A model generated the notes under the pieces. The model searched no databases. It was not told the DNA's origin and was given only the letters and a program-made list of their open reading frames with translations. DNA of 64,000 nucleotides from positions 1,178,787 through 1,242,786 of the forward strand of contig NZ_VLKC01000002.1 of assembly GCF_007830295.1 (NCBI RefSeq). Direction: 5' to 3'. The stretch comes from Sporomusa sp. KB1. GTDB lineage: Bacteria > Bacillota > Negativicutes > Sporomusales > Sporomusaceae. This document shows positions 16,511 to 26,851 of the stretch, piece by piece (position 1 is the stretch's first letter; each line of letters opens with the position of its first letter). The position numbers and the translations under genes were made by a program.

Positions 16511-17500
16511 CTACTGATATTCAAAACCGTCTGGGTTATTTTTATGCCAGCGCCAAGCAGTCGCAATTATTTTTTTTATATCGGTATATTCGGGCTGCCA
16601 CCCTAAATCCTGGCGTATTTTATCAGAACTGGCAACCAGCCTAGCCGGATCACCAACCCGACGAGGCGCTATCTCTTTGGGTAACGTAAGTCCAGTTAAC
16701 GTTTCCGCCGCTGCAATGACTTCTTTGACACTAAAACCGTTTCCATTGCCAAGATTGTAGACATCAGAACCATGACCATTTGCCAAAGCGTTAAGTGCCA
16801 ATATATGGGCTTGACCTAAATCATTCACATGGATATAGTCCCGTACACAGGTTCCATCTTTAGTCGGATAATCATCGCCAAAAATTTTGAGACACTGTGT
16901 TTTTCCTAAACAAGCTTTCAGTACGAGCGGTATCAGATGCGTTTCGGGACAATGGTCTTCCCCAATATCACCTGCACCCTCAGCACCACAGGCATTGAAA
17001 TAGCGAAGGGCAATATAGTTAAGGCCGTAACTCCGTGAATACTCAGCCATTACATTTTCCATAATTAGCTTTGTCCGCCCATAAACATTTGTCGGACTTT
17101 TCATCATAGATTCGGTTATAGGTGAGTTTTCCGGCTCTCCGTACACAGCCGCAGTAGAAGAAAATACTAATTGCTTAATCCCATTTTCCAGCATAACATC
17201 CAAAAGATTCAGCGTTCCGACTACATTATTATGATAATATTCTTTCGGCTTAACCATTGACACGCCAACTAAACTATAAGCAGCAAAGTGAACAACTGAA
17301 GTAATATGATAGCGCTTAATGGTATCCGCCAAGCGCTCACTGTCAAATATATCGCCTTCAACAAATAGGCTTCTTTTCACCGCTGCCTTGTGACCTGTCA
17401 CTAAATTGTCATAAACAACTACCTTATGACCCAATTTTTCTAAAAGCCGCACAGTATGGGAGCCAATATAGCCCGCTCCACCTGTTACCAAAATACTCAT
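16511..17500 (-). CDS. galE: UDP-glucose 4-epimerase
   Basis: 329 aa extended SDR enzyme. NAD-binding GGAGYIGSH is at residue 7, the catalytic Ser-Thr region is FSSTAAVYGEP, and Tyr-x3-Lys is in TNVYGRTKL. It interconverts UDP-glucose and UDP-galactose (or the GlcNAc/GalNAc pair), supplying donors for the surrounding glycosyltransferases. The ribosome site GGAGG is 7 nt before ATG. Confidence 0.95.
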   Translation of the reverse strand: MSILVTGGAGYIGSHTVRLLEKLGHKVVVYDNLVTGHKAAVKRSLFVEGDIFDSERLADTIKRYHITSVVHFAAYSLVGVSMVKPKEYYHNNVVGTLNLLDVMLENGIKQLVFSSTAAVYGEPENSPITESMMKSPTNVYGRTKLIMENVMAEYSRSYGLNYIALRYFNACGAEGAGDIGEDHCPETHLIPLVLKACLGKTQCLKIFGDDYPTKDGTCVRDYIHVNDLGQAHILALNALANGHGSDVYNLGNGNGFSVKEVIAAAETLTGLTLPKEIAPRRVGDPARLVASSDKIRQDLGWQPEYTDIKKIIATAWRWHKNNPDGFEYQ

Positions 17501-17528
17501 ATACGGTCCTCCAAACTAATTATGGTAC

Positions 17529-17628
17529 ACTCTCGAAAAGCCGAGAGACTTTATAGTTCAAGGCGTTATGCCTTGGACTTTTTGCTTTTTTCCTCCACCA
17601 AGTCCCAAGCTTAAAAGTTGGGACTTGA
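17529..17628. repeat. Two-hairpin repeat element, copy 1
   Basis: Successive stems CTCTCG/CGAGAG, AGTTCAAGGC/GCCTTGGACT plus T-run, and AAGTCCCAA/TTGGGACTT. The same order occurs inverted at 47740-47846. Both copies lie beside transposase fragments. Confidence 0.65.
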
Positions 17629-17631
17629 TTT

Positions 17632-17791
17632 TTCAAAACACCCCCATGCAATGACGATCTCGTCGGCAAGACTGTGGTATCCGGCATAGCCATCCGTATG
17701 AAGGTAACCGCTGACTCCTTTCAAAAACTCTATGGGACGCTTTGCCTTGTGATCCGATTGGTAGTCATAAAGAATAATAGGCATACTGGTA
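17632..17791 (-). pseudogene. IS66-family transposase fragment
   Basis: The minus-strand translation reads PIILYDYQSDHKAKRP, IEFLKGVSGYLHTDGYAGYH, SLADEIVIAWG, which is the DDE-domain stretch of IS66 TnpC. Only about 53 codons survive, with no start and no other IS66 genes. It is a remnant of an old insertion between galE and the methyltransferase gene. Confidence 0.8.
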
Positions 17792-17843
17792 AATGATAAT
17801 CACCCCGCAGCATCAACATGGTGCCCGGGGTGATTTTTGTGCA
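17792..17843 (+). repeat. 50-bp hairpin repeat, copy 2
   Basis: Same hairpin and flanks as 16181-16233, directly abutting the IS66 fragment. Confidence 0.75.
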
Positions 17844-17858
17844 GACGTCCCACCTTAT

Positions 17859-18515
17859 TTATTGCATGCCTTTATCCGGTGTTATTCTTATAATATCATC
17901 AATTACTTCTACATTGAGATCAGTCCTGATACTCTTAATATGCTGCACAAATTCATCTAGTTGTGGATAATCATCCTTGCCTAAAAAGAGGCGAGCATCA
18001 TCAATTAGTATAACGTGCTGTTTTACAGGATGTGCAAAAATGGCTTCAATTTCCTGGATAATGGGAGTTTGAATATCTCCACAAGCAGTAACTCCGGCAG
18101 AATAATGACCATCTAGCCAAAACAAACATGGCTTATTAATAAAATCAAGAACTATTGGTAAAACTTTGCTGGAATCCCCTTTAATAATTGAAACATGTTC
18201 CAAACTCTCAAACATTTTCTTTGCTCTTTCATACAGATCCTGACCTAGTTCAATTGAAATTATTCTACTAAAATGATTTCTAACTGACCAAACAGTTCCA
18301 CCAAAATATGTTCCAGTTTCAATCAGAGTATTTAGGTGAAATCTTTCTCCATACGACTTAATTGTTTGATGTTTATATAAATCGGGAGGAGGAACAGGTT
18401 TGCCTGATTCTATCCATCGTGCTAATGAACCAAGTACATTTTGTTTAAACTCCAAAAGGTATTGCTCATTAAACTCACCCAATAAGTCAGTAACTTCATT
18501 AAAAAGATCTTTCAT
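17859..18515 (-). CDS. SAM-dependent methyltransferase-like protein
   Basis: 218 aa. LIETGTYFGGTVW (near residue 65) takes the place of the SAM-binding glycine loop, ISIELGQDLYERAK is the acidic second motif, and FWLDGHYSAG and VILIDDARLF follow the usual strand order of class I methyltransferases. I prefer ATG 18515, which has AAGGAGA upstream at long spacing (12 nt); ATG 18548 has no site. Sugar or lipid modification is inferred from context. Confidence 0.65.
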   Translation of the reverse strand: MKDLFNEVTDLLGEFNEQYLLEFKQNVLGSLARWIESGKPVPPPDLYKHQTIKSYGERFHLNTLIETGTYFGGTVWSVRNHFSRIISIELGQDLYERAKKMFESLEHVSIIKGDSSKVLPIVLDFINKPCLFWLDGHYSAGVTACGDIQTPIIQEIEAIFAHPVKQHVILIDDARLFLGKDDYPQLDEFVQHIKSIRTDLNVEVIDDIIRITPDKGMQ

Positions 18516-18618
18516 ATATTGATCCGCTCTCCTTTTACTCCGTAACATGATTTCAAAACCAGCCTAGCGCTCGCGGCATAGATTGTTGTCTGTATAACCG
18601 TACGATTATCTTTCGGGT

Positions 18619-19488
18619 TCATGATGCTATAAAAGACCCGTTATCTTCACAATTATTTTGTACCGGAACCTTGATCCACTTATCAGGCAATACATCCTGA
18701 GTATTAAGGTGTTCGCCTGCAAACCAGCGGTCTGGCGCAATTACGAGTTTTTGTGGATTATTGTTAAGCCAAGCTCCCCACCAACTATACGTACTGTTAG
18801 CTATTACATTATGCTGACACTGACTCATTAACCATAAATCTTCGTGACAACCTAGCTCTCCTTTGTGTTCTAGCACATAAGAATTTGGAAAAACCGTAAA
18901 TTCACGTTTACACCAGGCAACATCATCAGAAAAAATATAATATCGAGCAGAGGGAAATACGTTGTCAAGATACCGCCTGACATTTTCATAATAGCCCATA
19001 GGCAAAATACCAAGCTTATCGTATATTGCATAGTCTGTACGACGTACATGAATGGCTATTGACAAATATTTCTTTATGTCCATTGCAATATTCAAACTTT
19101 CTGCAGATAAACTAGGCAGCTTTGGCGACAACTCTTCCCGAATCACACTGGCAAAATCCTGAAAATACTTTTCAGTCTGCCAAAACCCGCCCTGCAAAAA
19201 CACGCCATCACGTAAGGAAAAAACATTTTGGTCAAAATTATGTTGACGTTCAAAATAAGCTGGAATACCAGGGATACCCAGCCGCTGTTCTATTTCTTTA
19301 TCCTCTTCTAAATTAATGATATTCGCTTGTATATTCAATACGTCCAGTTCATACCGCCTGCCTGGAGATATAGAGTAGCTGCTAATGTCTAAGAAAAGCT
19401 GCTTGCCTGTCCGTAACGCCAAAGCACGTCCGCAGGCATACTGGAACATTTGATTTCCCAGACCACCCAATAATTGTACCACTATCAT
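18619..19488 (-). CDS. Alpha-1,2-fucosyltransferase, GT11
   Basis: 289 aa. The N-terminal GGLGNQMFQYACGRALA and the HVRRTDY donor-binding motif near residue 165, plus WLMSQCQHNVIANSTYSWW, are the three GT11 motifs. It transfers fucose from GDP-fucose, which fits the gmd-fcl genes upstream. ATG 19488 is preceded by GAGGTGGGGA; a start seven codons earlier lacks a site. It probably decorates a surface or spore glycan. Confidence 0.9.
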   Translation of the reverse strand: MIVVQLLGGLGNQMFQYACGRALALRTGKQLFLDISSYSISPGRRYELDVLNIQANIINLEEDKEIEQRLGIPGIPAYFERQHNFDQNVFSLRDGVFLQGGFWQTEKYFQDFASVIREELSPKLPSLSAESLNIAMDIKKYLSIAIHVRRTDYAIYDKLGILPMGYYENVRRYLDNVFPSARYYIFSDDVAWCKREFTVFPNSYVLEHKGELGCHEDLWLMSQCQHNVIANSTYSWWGAWLNNNPQKLVIAPDRWFAGEHLNTQDVLPDKWIKVPVQNNCEDNGSFIAS

Positions 19489-19667
19489 TAAATCCCCACC
19501 TCTCAGCAATTATTGCATATCACTCCTTAATCACTATTTTCTAGCTATTGGGATGGCCACATAGCATTTCTTTAGCTTCCGTTTAGTCAAAAGTTTATAT
19601 TTATTGCGGAACATGGTCAATTGCACTCGGACTAATAAGTGTAGTTAGGTTCGTGCTTCAGTAATAT

Positions 19668-20795
19668 CTAATTTTTATGTGATATGGGGCTTGACAATGC
19701 CGCATGAAGTGTTTGGCAAATTTTCACCCATTGGAAATTGTCCCGTGCGAATTGCTGAATGACCGGGCAAATTGCCTGCATCTTGTTCTCGTCGTTACTA
19801 GTCTTAATCAAAAGCTCCGCCAGTTGTTGACTATCACCTACCGGGAAGATTTCACCATACTTCCCGTTCCCAGTAATATCCCTGGCCGAAGCAAGGTTTG
19901 AGGAAATAATAAAACAGCCATGTATGGCAGCTTCCGGGAAGACCAACGGGAATCCTTCCCAGCGAGATGTCAAACAGAAAATTTTTGCTTTTCTATACTC
20001 CGCATTTATATAAGACCTATCAGCAGTCTCACCTAGAATAATAACTTTATCCTTCAATTCAGGACTTTCCAGAAAATAATTAGACATTACCTGCTGAAAT
20101 TCAGGCGATATCGGTCCGAGCAACTTCAGTTTCCAGTTTGGCATATGGGTGTGAGCCAAATTAAAGGCCGTTAATAGAACTTCATTGAACTTTTGCTGTG
20201 TTCCAATTCTGCCAACTGTCAGAATGGTATTTTCTTTTTCTTGATAGTCTATTAGGCACTTAGGACACGCGTAGACTCCATTCGTTATATATTCGACGCT
20301 GATCGGCCACTTTTCATTAAGACATTCACATACCTCCAAGGTTTCAGCACTCACAACATGACATTTTGTTAACGAACTCTTAACCCAATTCCAAAATCCT
20401 TGGTCAGCACCTTTTATATCTTCAGTTGTATCTAACTTTAAATACACCTTGCCGTTAGGATTTAGTTCTTTATAAATGCGAATCCAGTCAAAAGTTCTTT
20501 GTGACAAATGAAACAAGTGCAAAACATCAATATTCCGCGCATTATGCGTTAAGTAGTCAATACCATCTTTTGTATCATTATCGGTACGGTTTAAATATTC
20601 CAGCTTTAACCCCTTTACCTCATTATCAAGATACAGATAGGGGCCATTTTGATAAGTTACAATAGAAGCATCATAATTATAATTCTTATACATAGTGTAT
20701 GGTATCATTCCTACGTCTTTAATCAGATGAACGTAACCTGTTTCTGGAAAGAGGGTAACAAATCTCGTCTTCTTCTGAGTATCCTCCAAAACCAT
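19668..20795 (-). CDS. GT4-type glycosyltransferase
   Basis: 375 aa, GT-B fold. The C-terminal half carries LTVGRIGTQQKF (start of the donor domain), LKLLGPI, and FCLTSRWEGFPLVFPEAA with the E-x7-E signature. The acceptor and sugar are not readable. The ribosome site is GGAGGG. A sigma-K-like box lies 60 nt upstream. Confidence 0.85.
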   Translation of the reverse strand: MVLEDTQKKTRFVTLFPETGYVHLIKDVGMIPYTMYKNYNYDASIVTYQNGPYLYLDNEVKGLKLEYLNRTDNDTKDGIDYLTHNARNIDVLHLFHLSQRTFDWIRIYKELNPNGKVYLKLDTTEDIKGADQGFWNWVKSSLTKCHVVSAETLEVCECLNEKWPISVEYITNGVYACPKCLIDYQEKENTILTVGRIGTQQKFNEVLLTAFNLAHTHMPNWKLKLLGPISPEFQQVMSNYFLESPELKDKVIILGETADRSYINAEYRKAKIFCLTSRWEGFPLVFPEAAIHGCFIISSNLASARDITGNGKYGEIFPVGDSQQLAELLIKTSNDENKMQAICPVIQQFARDNFQWVKICQTLHAALSSPISHKN

Positions 20796-20854
20796 TTACC
20801 AATCCCTCCAAGAGTTCTTTTATTTTCAGTAACACTATCAGATTTTATCTCTTA

Positions 20855-20863
20855 TATAATATG
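20855..20863 (-). promoter_or_regulatory. Sigma-K-like -10 box CATATTATA
   Basis: Minus strand, with an AC 17 nt before it, upstream of the GT4 gene. Confidence 0.35.
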
Positions 20864-21280
20864 AATCTATTTATCAAAAAGTGCTCCCTTTACTCACTCT
20901 TCAAACAAACTTGCGCACTAAATCTGAACTAAGCTGAAAACACAATTTACATAGCTGCTAGAGTAGTGTAAGAAAAAACACACAACCTTCTGCAATTCTA
21001 CTCCACAATAATTGTGTACTTTGATGTTACCATTTTACAAAATATCGTTAACTACAAGTCTTAGCCTTAAAGCCGGATTACATTGGAGCGCCAAGTTCGA
21101 GCAAGAATAATTTCGACTCCGTTTCCTAATCGAACTGTCAAAGATACATCTAGGCAAGCCGTCTTCGGAATCATTGAAAAAAGTCGGCTCGCAGTCTTCA
21201 CAGATTTATAAAAGCTGAATAACATAAATAAGAGCGACACAGTAAGCCAGCTTGAAAACAACTCCGCCAAGTAATAAGTA
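20864..21280. other. Intergenic stretch with possible transposon-derived scrap
   Basis: A minus frame at 21067-21150 reads DVSLTVRLGNGVEIIL, which loosely resembles the C-terminal part of an IS66 TnpA-type accessory protein. The similarity is weak and no start or repeats are seen. Confidence 0.25.
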
Positions 21281-21303
21281 AGCCACGCTCAGCAAGCGTG
21301 GCT
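21281..21303. terminator. Short perfect hairpin
   Basis: AGCCACGCT and AGCGTGGCT form a 9-bp stem. There is no strong T run on either strand, so the terminator role is uncertain. Confidence 0.4.
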
Positions 21304-21509
21304 AAATCTCAACTATCAGAAAAAATAATGTTGAGGACTTTTTTGTTCTTGGCAGTTACACGGAATATAATAAAAAACTTTGGAAATTTGCAAATACGAG
21401 CTTTCAAGAGCAATCACATGCGACCCTTAAAGATAATTTAGAAATTGCTATGCAGGTCTGTTGAATTTAAGACTTTTATATAAAAACTTCAACTTGGGGG
21501 GATACCGCC

Positions 21510-24500
21510 GTGCTGGGTGAGAAGTATAAACATTGGATATTGAATAATGAACCTACTATGGCCGAGCTGGAACAACAGAAAAAACATACCTTCCTTTATG
21601 AACCGGTAGTCAGCCTTATTGTGCCGACTTTTAATACATTAGGGCCGTTTTTATGTGAGCTGATTGAATCCGTGCTGCAGCAAACTTATCAGAGATGGGA
21701 ATTATGTATTGCTGCTGACAGTAATGAGCAGCAATATCATATGGAAGAAATCATTAGTCAATATGTGCATGACCCTAGAATTAAATATAAGATACTTGGA
21801 AAAAACAAAAACCTTTCCGTGAATATCAATACCGGGCTACATTGGACGCAAGGGGATTATATTGGGGTATTGGAACACGCTGATCTATTAGCACCGTTTG
21901 CTTTGTATGAGGTTGTTAAGGCGATAAATGAATATCAGAAACCTGATTTTCTTTATTCGGATACGGATAAGATCGAGAATGTGAATAAAAGGCGGTTTGC
22001 GCCATTTTTTAAACCAGATTTCGCACCGGATATGTTAAGAAGCTACAATTATATTGGTCATTTTAGTGTCTTTAAACAAACGCTTATCGACCGAATCGGT
22101 GGTTTTTGTTCCGGGTTTGACAGCAGCCAGCACTACGACTTAATTCTGAGAGCAACTGAAAACGCAAATCGTGTGGTGCATATCCCCAAAATATTATACC
22201 ATCAGCGCTCCCTTGAAAATTCAGCAGCGGTCGACGTCAGCGCTAACATGCATACAGTTGAAGCTGGCAAAAAGGCGCTATTAGAGCATTTGCAGCGAAT
22301 AGGGTTAAAAGGCAGTATTGATTTTAGTAACTATTCAGGCAGCTATACGATCAACTATGAACTCAACAGTAGCAAGAAAATATCGATCATTATTCCTAAT
22401 AAAGATCATGTTACGGATTTGGATCGCTGTCTAAAATCAATTTATAGTAAAACAACCTATGATAACTATGAGGTAATTATTGTAGAGAACAATAGTATCG
22501 ATGAACAGACATTTAACTATTATAAGTCGTTAAAAAAATATCCCAACCTTACGGTCGTCGAATGGAAAGAAAAAGGCTTTAATTTTGCTGCTATTGTTAA
22601 TTATGGCGTCTTATTTGCCGAAGGTGAATATGTATTACTATTAAACAACGATGTAGAAGTTATTACTTCCACATGGTTAGAGAAAATGGTAATGTATTTA
22701 CAGCGTGATGATGTCGGCATCGTTGGCGCAAAACTGTATTATCCTGATGGTACCATCCAACATGCAGGCGTATACATTGATAAGACAATTGCTGCCGGTC
22801 ATATCTCGTACAAATTGCTCCAAGATCACCAGGAGTTTTTTAATAGAGCAAATCTGGTCCAAAATGTTAGTGCCGTAACGGGAGCTTGCTTGATGATCAA
22901 AAAGGATTTATATCATGCAGCAGCGGGTCTTGATGCGGCTTCATTTACCATTGATTATAACGATGTTGATTTATGTATGAAGATAAGGAAACTTGGTAAA
23001 TTGGTGGTATTTACTCCAATGGCAGCACTTTATCATCATGAGTCAAAATCACGCATAAATGATGCTGATAACCTGAACAGAAAACGTGCAACCCGTGAAC
23101 AGCATAATTTTCTGATTAAATGGGCGAGAGAGCTGGAAAAAGACGATCCGTATTATAACAATGCTGCGATAAATTTTGAAGATATACCAAAGGAAGGCCA
23201 TAAAAGTATTGAAATTAAGCCGAATAACAGTCCGCTCGTAACCCACTTACTCAAACACAAAGAAGGTAGAATGATTTTCTATACTAATCTAGGAAAAACG
23301 ATCCTGGAGAATAACACCCGTCAAAATTCAGCGTTAGGAAGCAAAACAATAGCAGAACAGAAAAGCGCTCCCGATATAAACAGTATTAAATCCGATTTTC
23401 GAATAGCTCGCAAGAAAGAATTGGAAGCCTTTTTATCTGCGAAACAGCAGCTGAATTTTAGTATACCTGTCTCACCTAAAATAACCATATTACTCGTCTT
23501 ATGGAATCAGGCCGAGTTGACCCTTACTTGTTTGGAAGCTCTTCAGCGTCAGGATAAAGGCGACTTTGAAGTGCTGATTGTCGATAATGCTTCCTCAGAC
23601 GCGACAACACAGCTATTATCTCTGCTTAATGGTGTTCGCGTCATTACCAACAAGGAAAATATAGGTTTTTTAAAAGCAGTCAATAGGGCGATAGACCAAG
23701 CTCACGGCCAATATTTACTACTATTAAACAATGATGCGATTGTCCGACCCGGCAGCATCCAGCAGGCAATTACCAGAATGGAATCTACTCCTGGTATTGG
23801 TGCTGTTGGCGGCAGAGTCATCCTCCCCGACGGATTGCTGCAGGAAGCAGGATCGATAATTTGGCAGGATGGCACATGCCTGGGTTACCAGCGTGGAGAA
23901 TTGCCTGATACTAATGAAGCCATGTTTGTAAGAGATGTAGATTACTGTACCGGTGCTTTTTTACTGACGCCGACAGAATTATTTCGTCAAATGGGTGGCT
24001 TCGATGTTCGCTATGCCCCTGCTTATTATGAAGAAACTGACTACTGTGTGCGTTTATGGAAACGTAGGCTTAGAGTTGTGTACGATCCGGCCGTAGTTAT
24101 CGATCATTTTGAATATGGAAGCACTACGATCAGTGAGCAAGCCTTGCATCAAATGCAAGTAAATAGATTTAAACTTCTTAGCACTCATTATGATTTCTTG
24201 ACTACGCGTCATAACTATGCTGCTAAAAACATATTGTACGCCCGGATGAACAATAATTATAAGGGACGCGTGTTATTTATTGATGATCGTGTTCCTTTGA
24301 GAAATTTAGGAGCCGGCTATCCAAGAGCCAGAAGCATCTTACAGACAATTACCGCCAATGGCTGGTTTATTACTTTTTATCCATTTTACGAACCGAACCT
24401 GGTAGATGATTGGCAAGATATTTATAATGCTATACCTGATACGATTGAGGTTATGCGGGGATATGGCGCAAATAAATTGGAGCACTTCCTGACAGAGCGC

Positions 24501-25376
24501 GCTGGTTATTATGATGTTTTATTTATTAGCCGGCCACCAAACATGCTAAGAGTAAAGGAATTATATGACAAAAGGCCTGCTTTGTTTTCCGGACTAAAAA
24601 TAATCTATGATGCTGAAGCAATTTGGGCAATTAGGGATATTCAAAATTCTAAAATTCAAAAAAAATTACTCTCGGAAAAGGAAGCAGCCAGGCGTATTGA
24701 CACTGAAGTGGCATTAGCCAAGGTAGCGGACACCGTTCTCGCTGTCTCTAAGCAGGAAGCACAGTATTTTAAGAATGCCGGGCATAATGATGTGCATGTT
24801 TTAGGTCATGCATTAGCCGCTAACCCAACGAGTAAGAAATTTGAAGAAAGAGAAAATATATTGTTTGTAGGACAACTGGAGGATGACGGCTCGCCTAATG
24901 TTGATTCTGTGATGTGGTTTACTAACAAAGTGCTACCATTAATCAATGCAGGCTGTCAAGAGCGGATTAAGTTATATGTAATTGGTAAAAACGGAGCAAA
25001 CACGCTCCAAAAGATAAATTCTTCGGATGTAGTTCTGTTAGGCGCGGTTGATGATCTTACAGAGTGGTATAATAATTGCCGGATTTTTGTTGCGCCGACG
25101 AGATTTGCAGCAGGCATCCCCCTCAAGGTACTTGAGGCGTGTGCTCATGGAATTCCTACTGTGTTAACACCTATTTTAGGAAAGCAGTTGAATTGGCGAC
25201 ATGAGCAAGAAGCTCTGGTTGGGGAAACGGCAACAAAGTTTGCCGAACAATGCCAGCGTTTATATAATGATAAAAAGCTTTGGCAACGCATTGGAGGAAA
25301 CAGTATAAACAGGATTGTCACAGATTATGGTATTAGCGCCTTTGCCAATACTCTTGACAAAGTCCTAAATAGCTAG
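21510..25376 (+). CDS. Four-domain glycosyltransferase (three GT2 domains plus GT4)
   Basis: 1288 aa, GTG start behind GGGGGG. Domain 1 (about 33-265) begins VSLIVPTFNTLG. Domain 2 (about 290-560) begins ISIIIPNKDH and has LLLNNDVEV. Domain 3 (about 657-900) begins ITILLVLWNQ and has LLLNNDAIV. A GT-B domain (about 918-1288) begins RVLFIDDRVP and has LFVGQLEDDGSPN and a C-terminal VLEACAHGIP donor site. Such multi-domain enzymes build repeating surface glycans, each domain adding one sugar. The acceptor is unknown. It is the only plus-strand gene among minus-strand neighbours. Confidence 0.88.
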   Translation: MLGEKYKHWILNNEPTMAELEQQKKHTFLYEPVVSLIVPTFNTLGPFLCELIESVLQQTYQRWELCIAADSNEQQYHMEEIISQYVHDPRIKYKILGKNKNLSVNINTGLHWTQGDYIGVLEHADLLAPFALYEVVKAINEYQKPDFLYSDTDKIENVNKRRFAPFFKPDFAPDMLRSYNYIGHFSVFKQTLIDRIGGFCSGFDSSQHYDLILRATENANRVVHIPKILYHQRSLENSAAVDVSANMHTVEAGKKALLEHLQRIGLKGSIDFSNYSGSYTINYELNSSKKISIIIPNKDHVTDLDRCLKSIYSKTTYDNYEVIIVENNSIDEQTFNYYKSLKKYPNLTVVEWKEKGFNFAAIVNYGVLFAEGEYVLLLNNDVEVITSTWLEKMVMYLQRDDVGIVGAKLYYPDGTIQHAGVYIDKTIAAGHISYKLLQDHQEFFNRANLVQNVSAVTGACLMIKKDLYHAAAGLDAASFTIDYNDVDLCMKIRKLGKLVVFTPMAALYHHESKSRINDADNLNRKRATREQHNFLIKWARELEKDDPYYNNAAINFEDIPKEGHKSIEIKPNNSPLVTHLLKHKEGRMIFYTNLGKTILENNTRQNSALGSKTIAEQKSAPDINSIKSDFRIARKKELEAFLSAKQQLNFSIPVSPKITILLVLWNQAELTLTCLEALQRQDKGDFEVLIVDNASSDATTQLLSLLNGVRVITNKENIGFLKAVNRAIDQAHGQYLLLLNNDAIVRPGSIQQAITRMESTPGIGAVGGRVILPDGLLQEAGSIIWQDGTCLGYQRGELPDTNEAMFVRDVDYCTGAFLLTPTELFRQMGGFDVRYAPAYYEETDYCVRLWKRRLRVVYDPAVVIDHFEYGSTTISEQALHQMQVNRFKLLSTHYDFLTTRHNYAAKNILYARMNNNYKGRVLFIDDRVPLRNLGAGYPRARSILQTITANGWFITFYPFYEPNLVDDWQDIYNAIPDTIEVMRGYGANKLEHFLTERAGYYDVLFISRPPNMLRVKELYDKRPALFSGLKIIYDAEAIWAIRDIQNSKIQKKLLSEKEAARRIDTEVALAKVADTVLAVSKQEAQYFKNAGHNDVHVLGHALAANPTSKKFEERENILFVGQLEDDGSPNVDSVMWFTNKVLPLINAGCQERIKLYVIGKNGANTLQKINSSDVVLLGAVDDLTEWYNNCRIFVAPTRFAAGIPLKVLEACAHGIPTVLTPILGKQLNWRHEQEALVGETATKFAEQCQRLYNDKKLWQRIGGNSINRIVTDYGISAFANTLDKVLNS

Positions 25377-25458
25377 ATGGATGAATCCAGACTGTAGCAA
25401 AATTTATGATAAGAGAATAGGGGTTATCAAAAGCCCGATGAAATTGTATGGAAGGCCT

Positions 25459-25499
25459 TGGTCACTGGAAGCTATCACTCTACAGTGACCATTATTTTT
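25459..25499 (+). terminator. Terminator of the four-domain glycosyltransferase gene
   Basis: GGTCACTG and CAGTGACC stem around a 15-nt loop, followed by ATTATTTTT. Confidence 0.65.
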
Positions 25500-26025
25500 A
25501 GTCGTTTTTATTGGACAAGACTAAGGCTACGTTTGATCTATATCAACTAATCCAATAGGAAAACTGCACAATTGACGACCGAATAAAAAAGAACCCTAAA
25601 TGGAATAAATGTACCACTTCCATTTGGGTTCCAGCAAAGTAACGGAAACGTCGCCTTTTTATCTGCATTAATAACCCGCACATACGACAGACATAATATT
25701 AACAACCGACTGAAATTTTGATTCAATATCCAGATTGGAACCAAATCTGACTACAAATTCAGATACTTTACTTTCTTGTATGAACCGAAATATTTCTTTG
25801 AACCACTCAAAAAGACTCCGAAACATAACATAATCCTCGGAATTTCAGATTCCAGCGTCCATTTGCGGTCAATAAAGGTTATGAACGACATACTCAATGT
25901 CGTTCAAGTTGCCATCTCCTTTTCAAATTACAACAAGGTCGTAAATGTCTGCATACGTAGATTTTCGTTTCCTTTGCTAACACCGCCCAAGCCCAGCGGT
26001 TCATCCATTTGCTGAAAGACATACG
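25500..26025. other. Intergenic stretch without recognisable gene
   Basis: Short frames on both strands (65 and 79 codons) show no ribosome site and no family features. An imperfect inverted repeat, GAACCCTAAATGG with CCATTTGGGTTC, lies at about 25590-25632. Confidence 0.4.
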
Positions 26026-26721
26026 CTAAATTATAGGTCCATTATTCAGTTGCCTTATCTTTAAATCTTTGCCATACTCGTTCAAAAATACCTGGCGATA
26101 GTTATGATAATCATTCCTTACAATTGTAAGCCCGCAATCGTGAATACACCATGGCGTACACTGCCGGGGAACGATTACCTTATATCCAGCTCGTATAAAT
26201 TCTAAACTTTGTGATAGATCGTAAAAATGCCAGCCGGTGAAAATATCCTCGCGCCACGGTATATCGTATTGGGTTATCATTATCAGACCATCTACACATT
26301 GCACTTGTTCAAATTCCGCTTCAACGTTGCGAAATGATAATAAACTCAACATCCCTGTGTGGCTATCATATACTTTGCCAAAGTTATAGCGTGATTCCCA
26401 CCAGATTCCATTTGACGGAATTTGGGAGCTACCGGCAACTCCAATCATCCCTACTTTTGTATCACTAAAAATATGCAGAAAATCTTGAATAAAAGATTTA
26501 TTAATTATGGATACATCTTGATGCAGATAGACCTTATATTTAGCATCATTATGCCGGATCGCTTTATTATAGCCACTTGTCATTGATTCCGCTTCTTTTA
26601 TGGAAAAACTATCGATACTATAGCCTGCTGGTACATCAAGGTTACTAATATAAGAAAGGCTTTTTTGATAGATATCGTCATTATTAACGCATGTTATGAA
26701 ACAAATTTTACTTACGCTCAT
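26026..26721 (-). CDS. Glycosyltransferase-like protein (GT2-related, Glyco_tranf_2_5 type)
   Basis: 231 aa. Family marks are FITCVNNDDIYQKSL at the start, AESMTSGYNKAI, YKVYLHQDVSIIN (the presumed metal-binding segment) and VGMIGVAGSSQIPSNG. ATG 26721 has GGAGG 5 nt upstream. The last part (GWHFYDLSQSLEF) resembles the acceptor end of small GT2 enzymes. The substrate is unknown. Confidence 0.7.
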   Translation of the reverse strand: MSVSKICFITCVNNDDIYQKSLSYISNLDVPAGYSIDSFSIKEAESMTSGYNKAIRHNDAKYKVYLHQDVSIINKSFIQDFLHIFSDTKVGMIGVAGSSQIPSNGIWWESRYNFGKVYDSHTGMLSLLSFRNVEAEFEQVQCVDGLIMITQYDIPWREDIFTGWHFYDLSQSLEFIRAGYKVIVPRQCTPWCIHDCGLTIVRNDYHNYRQVFLNEYGKDLKIRQLNNGPII

Positions 26722-26851
26722 GGTTACCTCCAATAATCACTGCCAAAAATCCCCCTATTGTATACCTCATGGTGAAGCTTCTTAAACGCTGTGAGTTAAA
26801 CACCATTTGTTTAGGATACTTTAGCAAAGTATTGCTAGAGCCCTCACTGGC

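Noticed and set aside
25776..26015. 79-codon plus-strand protein
   Set aside because: No ribosome site, no neighbours in the same direction and no recognisable pattern.
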